From the NCBI RefSeq assembly GCF_016744625.1, contig NZ_JADGDZ010000004.1, positions 7,692 to 44,293 of the forward strand: DNA of 36,602 nucleotides. The letters are read 5' to 3'. How positions within the stretch are numbered: position 1 is the first letter of the stretch; the number at the start of each line of letters is the position of its first letter. Both the position numbers and the translations under genes were made by a program. Below the pieces are notes generated by a model, which was not told the origin of the DNA, ran no database searches, and worked only from the letters and a program-made list of their open reading frames with translations. This stretch comes from Winogradskyella sp. (lineage in GTDB: Bacteria > Bacteroidota > Bacteroidia > Flavobacteriales > Flavobacteriaceae). This document shows positions 8,972-16,516 of this stretch, one piece after another.

Positions 8972-9962
8972 TAAAAGATGTAACTAGAGTATTAAAAGCT
9001 TCTGGTTGATTTATCTTAATTTGAATAGGTAGGTAAAACAATATATTCTTTAATCTTTCATTTACAGATAAACGAACATAATCTTTTTCTGTCGTAATTA
9101 TTAAGGATTTAGAAGCTAAGGTTTCTATGTCTGAAGCTTTAAAATTATAATGATCATTATATTCTAAATGATCAAACTTCAATCCTTTACTGGCTAAAAA
9201 ATCAACTAATGGTTTTGCATTAGCAATACCTGTAACCAATGTAAATTTTGGCAATGTATCTAATACTAACTTAGTCTTATAAGATATTACCTCTTCTGCA
9301 TAATCAATATGACTAAAAAAAGCATTTTGATGTGATTTTAATTTTAGCTTTCCGGCTATTTCATTTTTCTCAGCATCCGAAATCGTTTTTGGACATTTAG
9401 TAACCAAAATAACATCTGCCCTTTTAGCACCAGAACGTGGTTCTCGCAAATTCCCTGTTGGCAAAACCATATCTTTATAATACAGATTATTGTAAGCTGT
9501 TAGCAGAATATTAAAACCAGCTTTTACTTTCCGATGCTGATAGGCATCATCTAATAAAATAACTTCAGGCTTATTATCCGATGTAATGAGTTGTTCTATC
9601 CCGTTTTGTCGATTAGTATCTACCGCAACTTGAATCCCTTCAAATTTTCTAAAAAACTGATAAGGTTCATCTCCAATAGAATCCGCAGAAGCATTTTTAT
9701 CTGCTAATACAAAACCTTCAGTTCTTCTTTTGTAACCTCTACTTAATGTGGCAAGAGATTTTTCATCTTTCAATAATCTAATTAAATACTCAATCATTGG
9801 TGTTTTGCCTGTACCACCTGTACTAAGATTACCAACACAAATCACAGGTAAATCATACGATTTTGAAGATTTAACACCTAAGTTATATAAGTAATTACGT
9901 AACCATGTCACCAAATAATAAATTGGCATAATTGGGGATAATATGATTCGAATGAATTTCAT
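8955..9962 (-). CDS. lpxK: Tetraacyldisaccharide 4'-kinase
   Basis: 335 residues. Phosphorylates the 4' position of the lipid A disaccharide at the inner-membrane cytoplasmic face. An N-terminal hydrophobic helix (about 3-20) is followed by a P-loop GNLSTGGTGKTP (44-55) and the family motif DDAYQHR (normally DDGFQHR), then LPTGNLREP. Length and motifs are normal for LpxK and show a lipid-A-making Gram-negative cell. It is transcribed leftward from its own promoter-like element, and its last 17 nt overlap the end of the convergent histidine kinase. Confidence 0.95.
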   Translation of the reverse strand: MKFIRIILSPIMPIYYLVTWLRNYLYNLGVKSSKSYDLPVICVGNLSTGGTGKTPMIEYLIRLLKDEKSLATLSRGYKRRTEGFVLADKNASADSIGDEPYQFFRKFEGIQVAVDTNRQNGIEQLITSDNKPEVILLDDAYQHRKVKAGFNILLTAYNNLYYKDMVLPTGNLREPRSGAKRADVILVTKCPKTISDAEKNEIAGKLKLKSHQNAFFSHIDYAEEVISYKTKLVLDTLPKFTLVTGIANAKPLVDFLASKGLKFDHLEYNDHYNFKASDIETLASKSLIITTEKDYVRLSVNERLKNILFYLPIQIKINQPEAFNTLVTSFISQKN

Positions 9963-9976
9963 TAGTACGAAATGAG

Positions 9977-9984
9977 CAAAACTA
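9977..9984 (-). promoter_or_regulatory. -7 promoter element for lpxK (minus strand TAGTTTTG)
   Basis: Read on the minus strand, TAGTTTTG matches TAnnTTTG and lies 14 nt before the lpxK ATG. Confidence 0.5.
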
Positions 9985-10068
9985 AATATTAAAGATTAGA
10001 TATATACATTATTAGCAAATTACATCTTACCGTTTAAGCAAAATAAAGAATTACAGGTGAAAATATAC

Positions 10069-10076
10069 TATTTTTG
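10069..10076 (+). promoter_or_regulatory. -7 promoter element (TATTTTTG)
   Basis: Exact TAnnTTTG match 17 nt before the ATG of the NIF3-like gene. Confidence 0.5.
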
Positions 10077-10093
10077 ATACAAATAGATACTTT

Positions 10094-11188
10094 ATGATTG
10101 TTCAAGATGTTATAAACCATTTACACGACTTAGCTCCATTGGCTTACGCTGAAGATTTTGATAATGTCGGACTCTTGGTCGGAAATAAAAATCAATCCGT
10201 TTCTGGGATTTTAGTAACACTAGACACACTTGAAGCTGTCATAGATGAAGCTATTGAAAATAATTGCAATCTTATCGTAAGCTTCCATCCTATTATATTC
10301 AAAGGGCTTAAAAAATTAACAGGTAAAACTTATGTAGAACGTGTTGTCATTAAAGCTATTCAAAATAACATTGCAATATTCTCTATACATACAGCATTAG
10401 ATAATGCTATTGAAGGTGTCAATTCTATCATTTGTGATCAATTAGGTTTAAAAAACAAAAAAATCTTAATTCCTCAGTCGGGAACTATTAAAAAATTGAA
10501 AACTTATGTTCCGAAAATAAACGCAGAGGAACTTAGGCAAGCACTTTTCAATGCAGGTGCTGGCAGTATTGGTAATTATGAATCTTGCAGTTTTAATGTT
10601 GATGGAGAAGGTACGTATTTAGGAAATGAAGATTCTAACCCTGTCATTGGACAAAAAGGTCAATTGCATACTGAAAATGAAACAGCAATATCTGTTACGT
10701 TCAAAAAGCACATAGAATCTAAAGTTTTAAAAACACTTTTTAACGCTCATCCTTACGAAGAAATTGCTTATGAAATTACCACGCTTGAAAACACGAATCA
10801 ACATATTGGTATGGGTATGCTTGGAGAGCTAGAAGAACCAATGAATGAACAGGACTGTCTTAATTTTATTAAACATAAAATGAATACTGAATGCGTAAGA
10901 CATTCAAATTTATTAAATAAACCCATAAAAAGTATTGCAGTTTTAGGTGGCTCTGGCAGTTTTGCTATTAACGCTGCAAAAGCCGCAAATGCTGACCTTT
11001 TAGTGACAGCTGACTTAAAATATCACGATTTTCTCAGTGCAGAAAAAGACATTGTTTTAGCTGATATAGGGCATTATGAAAGTGAACAGTTCACAAAATC
11101 GTTTTTAGTAGACTATCTCTCGAAAAAAATTACTAATTTTGCAATCATTTTATCAAAGACAAATACAAATCCGATAAAGTATTTATAA
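10094..11188 (+). CDS. NIF3/YbgI-like dinuclear metal-centre protein
   Basis: 364 residues, the long form with a middle PII/CutA1-like insertion (about 125-235) between the two NIF3 halves. Metal ligands are visible at H65 (VSFHPIIF), H99 and D103 (IHTALDNA), and in the C-terminal DIGHYESEQF segment. Often annotated GTP cyclohydrolase I type 2 or Nif3-like; the true substrate is unsettled. Only 2 nt separate it from the next gene, a conserved Bacteroidota pairing, so they form an operon with a terminator after the second gene. Confidence 0.92.
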   Translation: MIVQDVINHLHDLAPLAYAEDFDNVGLLVGNKNQSVSGILVTLDTLEAVIDEAIENNCNLIVSFHPIIFKGLKKLTGKTYVERVVIKAIQNNIAIFSIHTALDNAIEGVNSIICDQLGLKNKKILIPQSGTIKKLKTYVPKINAEELRQALFNAGAGSIGNYESCSFNVDGEGTYLGNEDSNPVIGQKGQLHTENETAISVTFKKHIESKVLKTLFNAHPYEEIAYEITTLENTNQHIGMGMLGELEEPMNEQDCLNFIKHKMNTECVRHSNLLNKPIKSIAVLGGSGSFAINAAKAANADLLVTADLKYHDFLSAEKDIVLADIGHYESEQFTKSFLVDYLSKKITNFAIILSKTNTNPIKYL

Positions 11189-11190
11189 TT

Positions 11191-11976
11191 ATGGCAAAAA
11201 AAGCTGAAGTTTCTGTTGAAGAGCGATTAAGAGCACTATATGATTTACAATTAATTGACTCTAGAGTAGACGAAATAAGAAATGTCAGAGGTGAGCTTCC
11301 TTTAGAAGTTAGAGATTTAGAAGACGAAGTTGAAGGACTTAACTTAAGAATGGAAAAGCTAAATGATAGCCTTGCTATTATTGATGATGAGATTAAAGGA
11401 AAAAAGAATTTAATCGAAGAAGCAAAAGCTTTAATCAAAAAATACAGTGAGCAACAAAAGAATGTTAGAAATAACAGAGAATACAACTCATTGACAAAAG
11501 AAATTGAATTCCAAGAATTAGAAATTCAATTGGCTGAAAAGCATATTAAAGAACATAAAGTTCAAATCGATCAGAAAAAAGTAGTGATTTCTGAAACTAA
11601 AGATAAACTTAAAGATCGTAATGCGCATTTAAAGCACAAAAAAGGTGAGCTTAACGAAATTTTAAAGGAAACTGAAAAAGAAGAAGAGGCACTTAACAAC
11701 AAATCTCTTGATTTTCAGAAGAAAATTGATGAGCGTTTAGTTAAAGCATATCACCGAATTAGAAACAACGTTAAAAATGGTATGGCTGTTGTAGCTATTG
11801 AGCGTGGAGCTTCTGGTGGATCTTTCTTTACAATTCCGCCACAAGTACAAGTAGAAATAGCTTCTCGTAAGAAAGTAATAACTGACGAGCACAGTGGACG
11901 TATCTTAGTAGATGCTGAATTAGCTGAAGAAGAAAAAATAAAAATGAAAAAATTATTTGCTAAACTTAGCAAGTAA
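11191..11976 (+). CDS. Coiled-coil protein of the C4 zinc-ribbon (DUF164/CT398) family, cysteines lost
   Basis: 261 residues. A long antiparallel coiled coil (about 10-190) is followed by the C-terminal ribbon region. In relatives this region carries two Cys pairs around IPPQ and GRIL. Here the equivalents are S208, S211 (GASGGSFFTIPPQ), D232 and S235 (ITDEHSGRIL), and the whole protein contains no cysteine. It therefore keeps the fold signature but cannot bind zinc in the usual way. Function of the family is not firmly known; links to RNA or secretion have been suggested. Second gene of the NIF3 operon. Confidence 0.9.
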   Translation: MAKKAEVSVEERLRALYDLQLIDSRVDEIRNVRGELPLEVRDLEDEVEGLNLRMEKLNDSLAIIDDEIKGKKNLIEEAKALIKKYSEQQKNVRNNREYNSLTKEIEFQELEIQLAEKHIKEHKVQIDQKKVVISETKDKLKDRNAHLKHKKGELNEILKETEKEEEALNNKSLDFQKKIDERLVKAYHRIRNNVKNGMAVVAIERGASGGSFFTIPPQVQVEIASRKKVITDEHSGRILVDAELAEEEKIKMKKLFAKLSK

Positions 11977-11997
11977 GAATTCATAACATAATATATC

Positions 11998-12027
11998 AAA
12001 GCCTCTGCAATTGCAGAGGCTTTTTTT
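11998..12027 (+). terminator. Intrinsic terminator after the NIF3 operon
   Basis: A perfect 20-nt palindrome (GCCTCTGCAA / TTGCAGAGGC, 12001-12020) is followed by T7; flanking A3 extends the stem. Strong Rho-independent terminator. Confidence 0.9.
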
Positions 12028-12148
12028 ATTTAATAAAACTTTAAAACAATTAAATATAAGGAATTGTATTTTTATACGTCTACTAGAAAAAGAAAATTAC
12101 AAACTCAGTATTTCATCAAATGAAATCCTGAAATAAATTCAGAATAGA

Positions 12149-12811
12149 ATGAAGAAATTACTTTACATATTTAGCATAAGTTTATTTTTTAGCTGTCAAA
12201 ATCAAGCTCAAGTCAATGAGAAACAACAAGCTGTTATCGATGCAGAACCTGTTGTTGTGTCATTAAACGATGGTAAAGCAAGAGCCTATTTTGCAAGTGG
12301 TTGTTTTTGGTGTGTTGAAGCAGTCTTTGAAAGTATTAAAGGGGTTGAAGAATCTATTAGTGGTTATTCTGGTGGTTACACAGACAATCCAACTTACGAA
12401 GCTAGTAACACAGGTAAAACAGGGCATGCAGAAGCCGTAGAAATTATTTACGACCCAAAAGTGGTTAGCTTTTCTACTCTAGTCGATGTCTACTTTGGTT
12501 CTCAGAACCCAACTCAAGTTAATGGACAAGGACCAGATAGAGGTTCTCAATATCGATCTATAATATTCTATCAAGATGACACACAAAAGAAAATCATAGA
12601 AGATAAAAAAACAGCTTTAGCAAAAGAATTAGATAAAACAGTAGCTGCTGAAGTTTATCCATTTCAAAAGTTTTGGGTTGGTGAAGATTATCATCAAAAT
12701 TATGAGCGATTGCATCCTAATCAAGGTTATATAAAAAATGTATCTATTCCGAGATTGAATAAATTTAAAGCTAAGTTTCCTGAATTATTAAAAGAGACAG
12801 AAAAACATTAA
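12149..12811 (+). CDS. msrA: Peptide methionine-S-sulfoxide reductase, lipoprotein form
   Basis: 220 residues. The N-terminus is a lipoprotein-type signal with Cys at 16 (SLFFSC), so the enzyme is probably exported and lipid-anchored. The MsrA catalytic motif GCFWC (C52, C55) is intact, as are the substrate-pocket and structural motifs SGYSGG, GHAEAV, DRGSQYRS and the C-terminal HQNYERLHPNQGY. It would repair oxidised methionine in envelope proteins. It has its own unit after a strong terminator and is followed by a repeat element. Confidence 0.95.
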   Translation: MKKLLYIFSISLFFSCQNQAQVNEKQQAVIDAEPVVVSLNDGKARAYFASGCFWCVEAVFESIKGVEESISGYSGGYTDNPTYEASNTGKTGHAEAVEIIYDPKVVSFSTLVDVYFGSQNPTQVNGQGPDRGSQYRSIIFYQDDTQKKIIEDKKTALAKELDKTVAAEVYPFQKFWVGEDYHQNYERLHPNQGYIKNVSIPRLNKFKAKFPELLKETEKH

Positions 12812-12822
12812 ACTATTACATC

Positions 12823-12923
12823 TGTCATTTCGAGCATTGTTTGAGATAAAATATATTTTATCGAAAAGCACCTTGCAAAGCAAGTCGAAAAATCTAGACA
12901 TTTCAACTACGCTCAATGTGACA
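12823..12923. repeat. 101-bp inverted-repeat element (family A, no gene inside)
   Basis: Bounded by TGTCA and TGACA. The right arm, read on the minus strand, aligns without gaps over 23 nt to the left arm of the GIY-YIG element at 19826, with 18 identical positions (shared GAGCG-AGT core). The left arm starts TGTCATTTCGAGC. Inside are an 18-nt perfect palindrome (GATAAAATATATTTTATC, 12844-12861) and a CTTGC/GCAAG hairpin. It fills the gap between msrA and the convergent methyltransferase and probably folds in RNA from either side. It looks like a non-autonomous relative of the GIY-YIG element. Confidence 0.65.
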
Positions 12924-12937
12924 ATATAATTACATAC

Positions 12938-13738
12938 TTATTTTTTAGTTGCTTTTATCTCAAACAACATAGGAAACAACTGATCTTTCAGCTTATACAT
13001 CCCATTATCTGACTTTATCAAATCCGGAAACACATCATAAGGGCTTTCATCATATTCATTTAAGTATTCAATCTGTAAACCAGCTTCAATAAGTGAATTC
13101 ACAATTTCGCTTAAGCCATGATTCCAACCATATTCTTTACTTATCATCTTTGAGGCGCTATTTGCATAAGTACCTTCATACTCATCATAAATAGTCTCTT
13201 TTCTATTATAATGATATTTCATCTTTGATACACCTTCTACATAATCAAACATCCAAATAATAGGATGAAACTCTACGATGTAAAATGTTCCACCAACCTT
13301 TAAACGTTCAGAAATCATTTTTGCCCATGGTTTTAAATCTGGCAACCAACCAATAACTCCGTAACTGGTAAAAACAATATCAAAAGTTTTAGAAACATGC
13401 TTAGATGTATCCAAAACATTACAACATACAAACTCAGCATCGAGTTGTAATTCATCATTTAACTGTTTCGCTAATTTCACTCCTTCATCACTCAAATCTA
13501 CACCAACAGCTTTTGCTCCCATTCTACTCCAACTTAAGGTGTCTTGTCCAAAATGACATTGTAAATGCAATAATGACTTTCCTTTTACATCACCTAAAGC
13601 TTTCAATTCATATGGCATTAAAGAGGTCTCCCCAGATTTAAAAGCGTCCATTTTATACATCTCACTTTCTGCATGTATACCTACCTTTTTGTTCCAAGTC
13701 TCTTTATTTACTTCAAAATAGTTAGCGTTCTCTTTCAT
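12938..13738 (-). CDS. Class I SAM-dependent methyltransferase
   Basis: 266 residues. SAM-binding motif I is LLHLQCHFGQDTLSWSRMGA, followed by the acidic loop VGVDLSDEGV and the motif II/III region FDIVFTSYGVIGWLPDLKPW, typical of small-molecule methyltransferases (Methyltransf_11/25). The acceptor is unknown. It is divergent from the lipoprotein gene at 13780 with only 41 nt between the two starts, so their promoters must overlap. Family is confident; substrate is not. Confidence 0.85.
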   Translation of the reverse strand: MKENANYFEVNKETWNKKVGIHAESEMYKMDAFKSGETSLMPYELKALGDVKGKSLLHLQCHFGQDTLSWSRMGAKAVGVDLSDEGVKLAKQLNDELQLDAEFVCCNVLDTSKHVSKTFDIVFTSYGVIGWLPDLKPWAKMISERLKVGGTFYIVEFHPIIWMFDYVEGVSKMKYHYNRKETIYDEYEGTYANSASKMISKEYGWNHGLSEIVNSLIEAGLQIEYLNEYDESPYDVFPDLIKSDNGMYKLKDQLFPMLFEIKATKK

Positions 13739-13745
13739 CGTTAGT

Positions 13746-13753
13746 TAATTTTG
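13746..13753 (+). promoter_or_regulatory. -7 promoter element (TAATTTTG)
   Basis: Exact TAnnTTTG match 26 nt before the ATG at 13780, inside the 41-nt divergent gap. Confidence 0.45.
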
Positions 13754-13779
13754 CATGTAATTTATAACAACTTTTTAAT

Positions 13780-14460
13780 ATGAAGTCATTATACCTAGGT
13801 TTGATTTGTTTATTTCTGGTTTCCACATGTAAATCTGATAAGTCAGAAACACAAGTAACAGAAGAAGTAAAAGAGCTTACAATTGCTAATAAAATTGCCA
13901 ATGCACATGGTTTTGAAAACTGGAAAAACGTATCTGAAGTAAAATTCACCTTTAAAGTAGATAGAGATTCCATAAAAGGAACAGGAAGATCTTGGACTTG
14001 GAAACCAAAAGAAAACAATGTCACTATGACGGTTGATGAAACAACAGTTAATTACAATAGAACTAAAATAGACAGCATACACATTGGTGCTGACAGAGGG
14101 TTTATCAATGATAAATACTGGTTATTAGTTCCTTTTCAATTGGTTTGGGATACTTCAGCAAGCATTTCAGAGCCTAAAAAATCTGAATCACCAATCAGTA
14201 GGAGACAATTAGATATGATTACTATAACGTATACTAATGAAGGAGGCTATACTCCAGGTGATGCTTATGATATCTTCTATGATGACGACTATTTAATTAA
14301 AGAATGGGTATTTAGAAAAGGAAATTCAAAAGAACCCTCTTTAACTACGACATTTGAAAACTATAAAGATTATAACGGCATTAAAATCGCAACAGACCAC
14401 AAACAAGAAGGAGGCAATTGGAATTTAAATTTTACTGATGTAAGTATTACTATGAAGTAA
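13780..14460 (+). CDS. Putative lipoprotein, DUF6503-like
   Basis: 226 residues. A signal peptide leads to a lipobox-like Cys at 17 (LVSTC), so it is probably lipidated. The mature part opens with IANAHGFENWKNVSEVKFTF and RSWTWKPK, a pattern of flavobacterial LolA/VioE-like beta-rich lipoproteins (DUF6503 resemblance, by eye). No catalytic motif is visible. Its stop lies just before the promoter of the putative small RNA. Function unknown; an outer-membrane or periplasmic location is inferred. Confidence 0.75.
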   Translation: MKSLYLGLICLFLVSTCKSDKSETQVTEEVKELTIANKIANAHGFENWKNVSEVKFTFKVDRDSIKGTGRSWTWKPKENNVTMTVDETTVNYNRTKIDSIHIGADRGFINDKYWLLVPFQLVWDTSASISEPKKSESPISRRQLDMITITYTNEGGYTPGDAYDIFYDDDYLIKEWVFRKGNSKEPSLTTTFENYKDYNGIKIATDHKQEGGNWNLNFTDVSITMK

Positions 14461-14483
14461 TACAAAAATTAAAATTTTGGCAT

Positions 14484-14491
14484 TACTTTTG
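14484..14491 (+). promoter_or_regulatory. -7 promoter element (TACTTTTG) for a small RNA
   Basis: Exact TAnnTTTG match in a gap without ORFs. A start site 6-8 nt downstream would place the RNA 5' end at about 14498, right at the closing helix of the predicted structure. Confidence 0.5.
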
Positions 14492-14497
14492 TAATCT

Positions 14498-14614
14498 ATA
14501 ATGTAAGTTTCGCGTCATAGTTTCGACTTAGAACGTATAGCTTACATTTTCCGCCTTGTGCGTCTATATATATCCAAAGCACTTTATCTTACGAGTTAAA
14601 GTGCTTTATTTTTT
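14498..14614 (+). ncRNA. Structured small RNA candidate (about 117 nt)
   Basis: No start codon or ORF is associated with it. A long-range helix pairs AATGTAAG (14500-14507) with CTTACATT (14541-14548), enclosing a loop rich in CG dinucleotides that stand out from the AT-rich surroundings. A single-stranded-looking pyrimidine-rich stretch follows (14549-14575), then a strong terminator. The pentamer GCGTC occurs both in the loop and in this stretch. With a promoter match upstream and a terminator downstream it looks like an independent transcript. The Rfam Flavo-1 motif of flavobacteria is the obvious candidate to test; I could not confirm it. Confidence 0.6.
14576..14614 (+). terminator. Intrinsic terminator of the small RNA
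   Basis: An 11-bp perfect stem (AAAGCACTTTA at 14576-14586, TAAAGTGCTTT at 14597-14607) with a 10-nt loop, followed by AT6. Confidence 0.85.
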
Positions 14615-14670
14615 AATGAAACTCATTTCACAAAAGCCATAGGCTCCATGTAAAATGTCAAGTTAAATTA

Positions 14671-14690
14671 ATGCCGCTGAAAAGCGGTAT
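14671..14690 (-). terminator. Hairpin at the 3' end of the CDGSH gene (weak terminator)
   Basis: An 8-bp stem containing one G-U pair (ATGCCGCT / AGCGGTAT) with a GAAA loop on the + strand. It lies 20 nt past the stop of the minus-strand CDGSH gene but is followed only by an AT-rich stretch, so termination there is uncertain. Confidence 0.35.
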
Positions 14691-14709
14691 CTCATAATCA
14701 TTTTCAATA

Positions 14710-15129
14710 TTATCCTCTAAAATCTTCTTTTACATGAGCTCCATCACAATAAGGTTTGTTTTGTGAAGCTCCACAACGGCAAAAGGCTGTCGTTCTGTTC
14801 TTTGTATCTTCAGTACCATCTTTGTGAGTCACTTTTAAAGTACCATAAACTAATAAAGGTCCATTTTCTAAAACCTCAACTTTTGTTTCTAATGATTCTG
14901 CTGATTTGTCTTCTTCATCAATCATATAAAAACTTAGTGCTCCACTAGGACATTTTTTAACGGTATTCACTAAATCGTCTGTTTTTGCTTCATCAATTTT
15001 AATCCAAGGTCTATCTTTGGGATGAAAAACATTTGGCAAACCCTTTACGCAAATTGCCGAATGTATACATTTCTCAGCTTCCCAAACCACAGTAACTTCT
15101 CCGTTACTATATTCTTTTGTCTTTCCCAT
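14710..15129 (-). CDS. Iron-sulfur protein: Fer4_19 domain fused to a CDGSH domain
   Basis: 139 residues with two parts. Residues about 1-70 resemble the divergent 4Fe-4S mono-cluster domain (Fer4_19/YjdI type): EKCIHSAICVKGLPNVF, then KKCPSGALSF. Residues about 90-139 hold a CDGSH-type 2Fe-2S motif, CRCGASQNKPYCDGAH, with three Cys and the final His ligand. Such proteins are cytoplasmic electron-transfer or redox-sensing proteins with no assigned reaction. It is divergent from the kynurenine operon, whose oxygenases use reduced cofactors, but a functional link is only inference. Confidence 0.9.
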   Translation of the reverse strand: MGKTKEYSNGEVTVVWEAEKCIHSAICVKGLPNVFHPKDRPWIKIDEAKTDDLVNTVKKCPSGALSFYMIDEEDKSAESLETKVEVLENGPLLVYGTLKVTHKDGTEDTKNRTTAFCRCGASQNKPYCDGAHVKEDFRG

Positions 15130-15212
15130 AGTATAATTCTTTCTTTAAAGATAGTAGATTCTCACCTAAATTCATATTGAAAATACACCTTTAATCCTTC
15201 GCTTTAAATCCT

Positions 15213-15220
15213 TATTTTTG
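15213..15220 (+). promoter_or_regulatory. -7 promoter element of the kynurenine operon (TATTTTTG)
   Basis: Exact TAnnTTTG match. Its last three bases are an in-frame TTG that could be called as the kynU start, but if this is the promoter, transcription starts at about 15226 and translation must begin later. The TTG at 15245 is 24 nt downstream, within the 14-26 nt range of the other genes here. Confidence 0.5.
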
Positions 15221-15244
15221 TTACAAACCGAAAATCAATTCACA

Positions 15245-16516
15245 TTGTCCAACTATAAACCTGGTCTTAATTTCGCTAAACAGCAAGACGCATTAGACGA
15301 ATTATCAAGTTACAGACAACACTTTCATATTCCAAAAGATAAAGAAGGTAACGAACTGATTTACCTTTGTGGTAACTCATTAGGATTACAACCTAAATCT
15401 ACTAAAGCTTATATAAACCAAGAACTTGAGGATTGGGCAAATCTAGGAGTTGAAGGTCATACAGATGCCAAAAACCCTTGGTTGCCTTATCATGAGTTTT
15501 TAACAGAAGCTACAGCAAAACTAGTTGGAGCAAAGCCTATAGAAGTTGTTACCATGAATTCCTTAACTGCGAATCTTCATTTTATGATGGCTTCTTTCTA
15601 TAAACCCACAAAAGAACGTCATAAAATTATTATAGAAAGTGATGCCTTTCCTTCAGATAAATATGCCGTGGAATCTCAACTGCGACATCATGGTTATGAT
15701 GATAAAGAAGGTCTAATTCTTTGGACACCTAGAGATGGAGAAGAATTATTACGTTATGAAGATTTAGAAGATCTATTAGCAACTCATGGTAACGAAGTTG
15801 CTTTAGTAATGATTGGAGGCGTTAATTACTACACTGGGCAATTTTTCGATTTTAAACGTATTACAGAATTAGGACATAAACATGGTTGTATGGTTGGTTT
15901 TGATTGTGCACATGGAGCTGGAAATGTAGATTTAGATCTACACAATTCCGGAGCCGATTTCGCAGTTTGGTGTACTTATAAATATTTAAACTCAGGGCCA
16001 GGAAGTTTGTCTGGTTGCTTTGTTCATGAAAGACATGCTCATGACAAAAAATTGAATCGATTTACAGGATGGTGGAGCCACAATAAACAAACACGTTTTA
16101 ATATGCGTCACGAATTTGATGTTTTACCAGGAGCTGAAGGTTGGCAATTAAGTAATCCACCTATTTTATCCATGGCTGCAATTAAAGCGTCTTTAGATAT
16201 GTTTAATGAAGTTGGTCTAACTAAACTTATAGAAAAATCTAAAAAGTTAACGGGCTATTTTGAGTTTCTATTAAAAGAATTAGGTGAAGATGTTATAAGA
16301 ATCATTACACCAGAAAATCCAGATGAACGTGGTTGTCAATTATCCATACAAGTATTAAACGCAGATAAAACTTTACATGATAAATTAACAGAAGCAGGAG
16401 TTATAAGCGATTGGAGAGAACCAGATGTAATTAGATGTGCACCAGTACCTTTATACAATTCGTTTGAGGATGTTTATATAATGGTTGAAAAAATGAAAGC
16501 TATTTTAAATGAGTAA
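15245..16516 (+). CDS. kynU: Kynureninase
   Basis: About 423 residues from this start. This PLP enzyme splits 3-hydroxykynurenine into 3-hydroxyanthranilate and alanine. Family motifs: CGNSLGLQPK, PLP-binding FDCAHGAGN, and the Schiff-base lysine in CTYKYLNSGPGS. There is no ATG near the N-terminus; possible starts are TTG at 15218 and TTG at 15245 (reading MSNYKPGLNFA). The later one is preferred because a -7 promoter element ends at 15220. First gene of the catabolic operon; its end overlaps kmo by 8 nt, so the two are translationally coupled. Confidence 0.95.
   Translation: MSNYKPGLNFAKQQDALDELSSYRQHFHIPKDKEGNELIYLCGNSLGLQPKSTKAYINQELEDWANLGVEGHTDAKNPWLPYHEFLTEATAKLVGAKPIEVVTMNSLTANLHFMMASFYKPTKERHKIIIESDAFPSDKYAVESQLRHHGYDDKEGLILWTPRDGEELLRYEDLEDLLATHGNEVALVMIGGVNYYTGQFFDFKRITELGHKHGCMVGFDCAHGAGNVDLDLHNSGADFAVWCTYKYLNSGPGSLSGCFVHERHAHDKKLNRFTGWWSHNKQTRFNMRHEFDVLPGAEGWQLSNPPILSMAAIKASLDMFNEVGLTKLIEKSKKLTGYFEFLLKELGEDVIRIITPENPDERGCQLSIQVLNADKTLHDKLTEAGVISDWREPDVIRCAPVPLYNSFEDVYIMVEKMKAILNE

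Noticed and set aside
12823-12923. Simple bidirectional terminator between msrA and the methyltransferase
   Set aside because: It may terminate transcription, but the arms match the GIY-YIG element over 23 nt and the internal palindromes have no T-run, so a repeat element explains it better.
13405-13641. Plus-strand open frame inside the methyltransferase gene
   Set aside because: Composition rich in His/Leu/Ser from reverse-complement codons; overlaps a well-supported gene.
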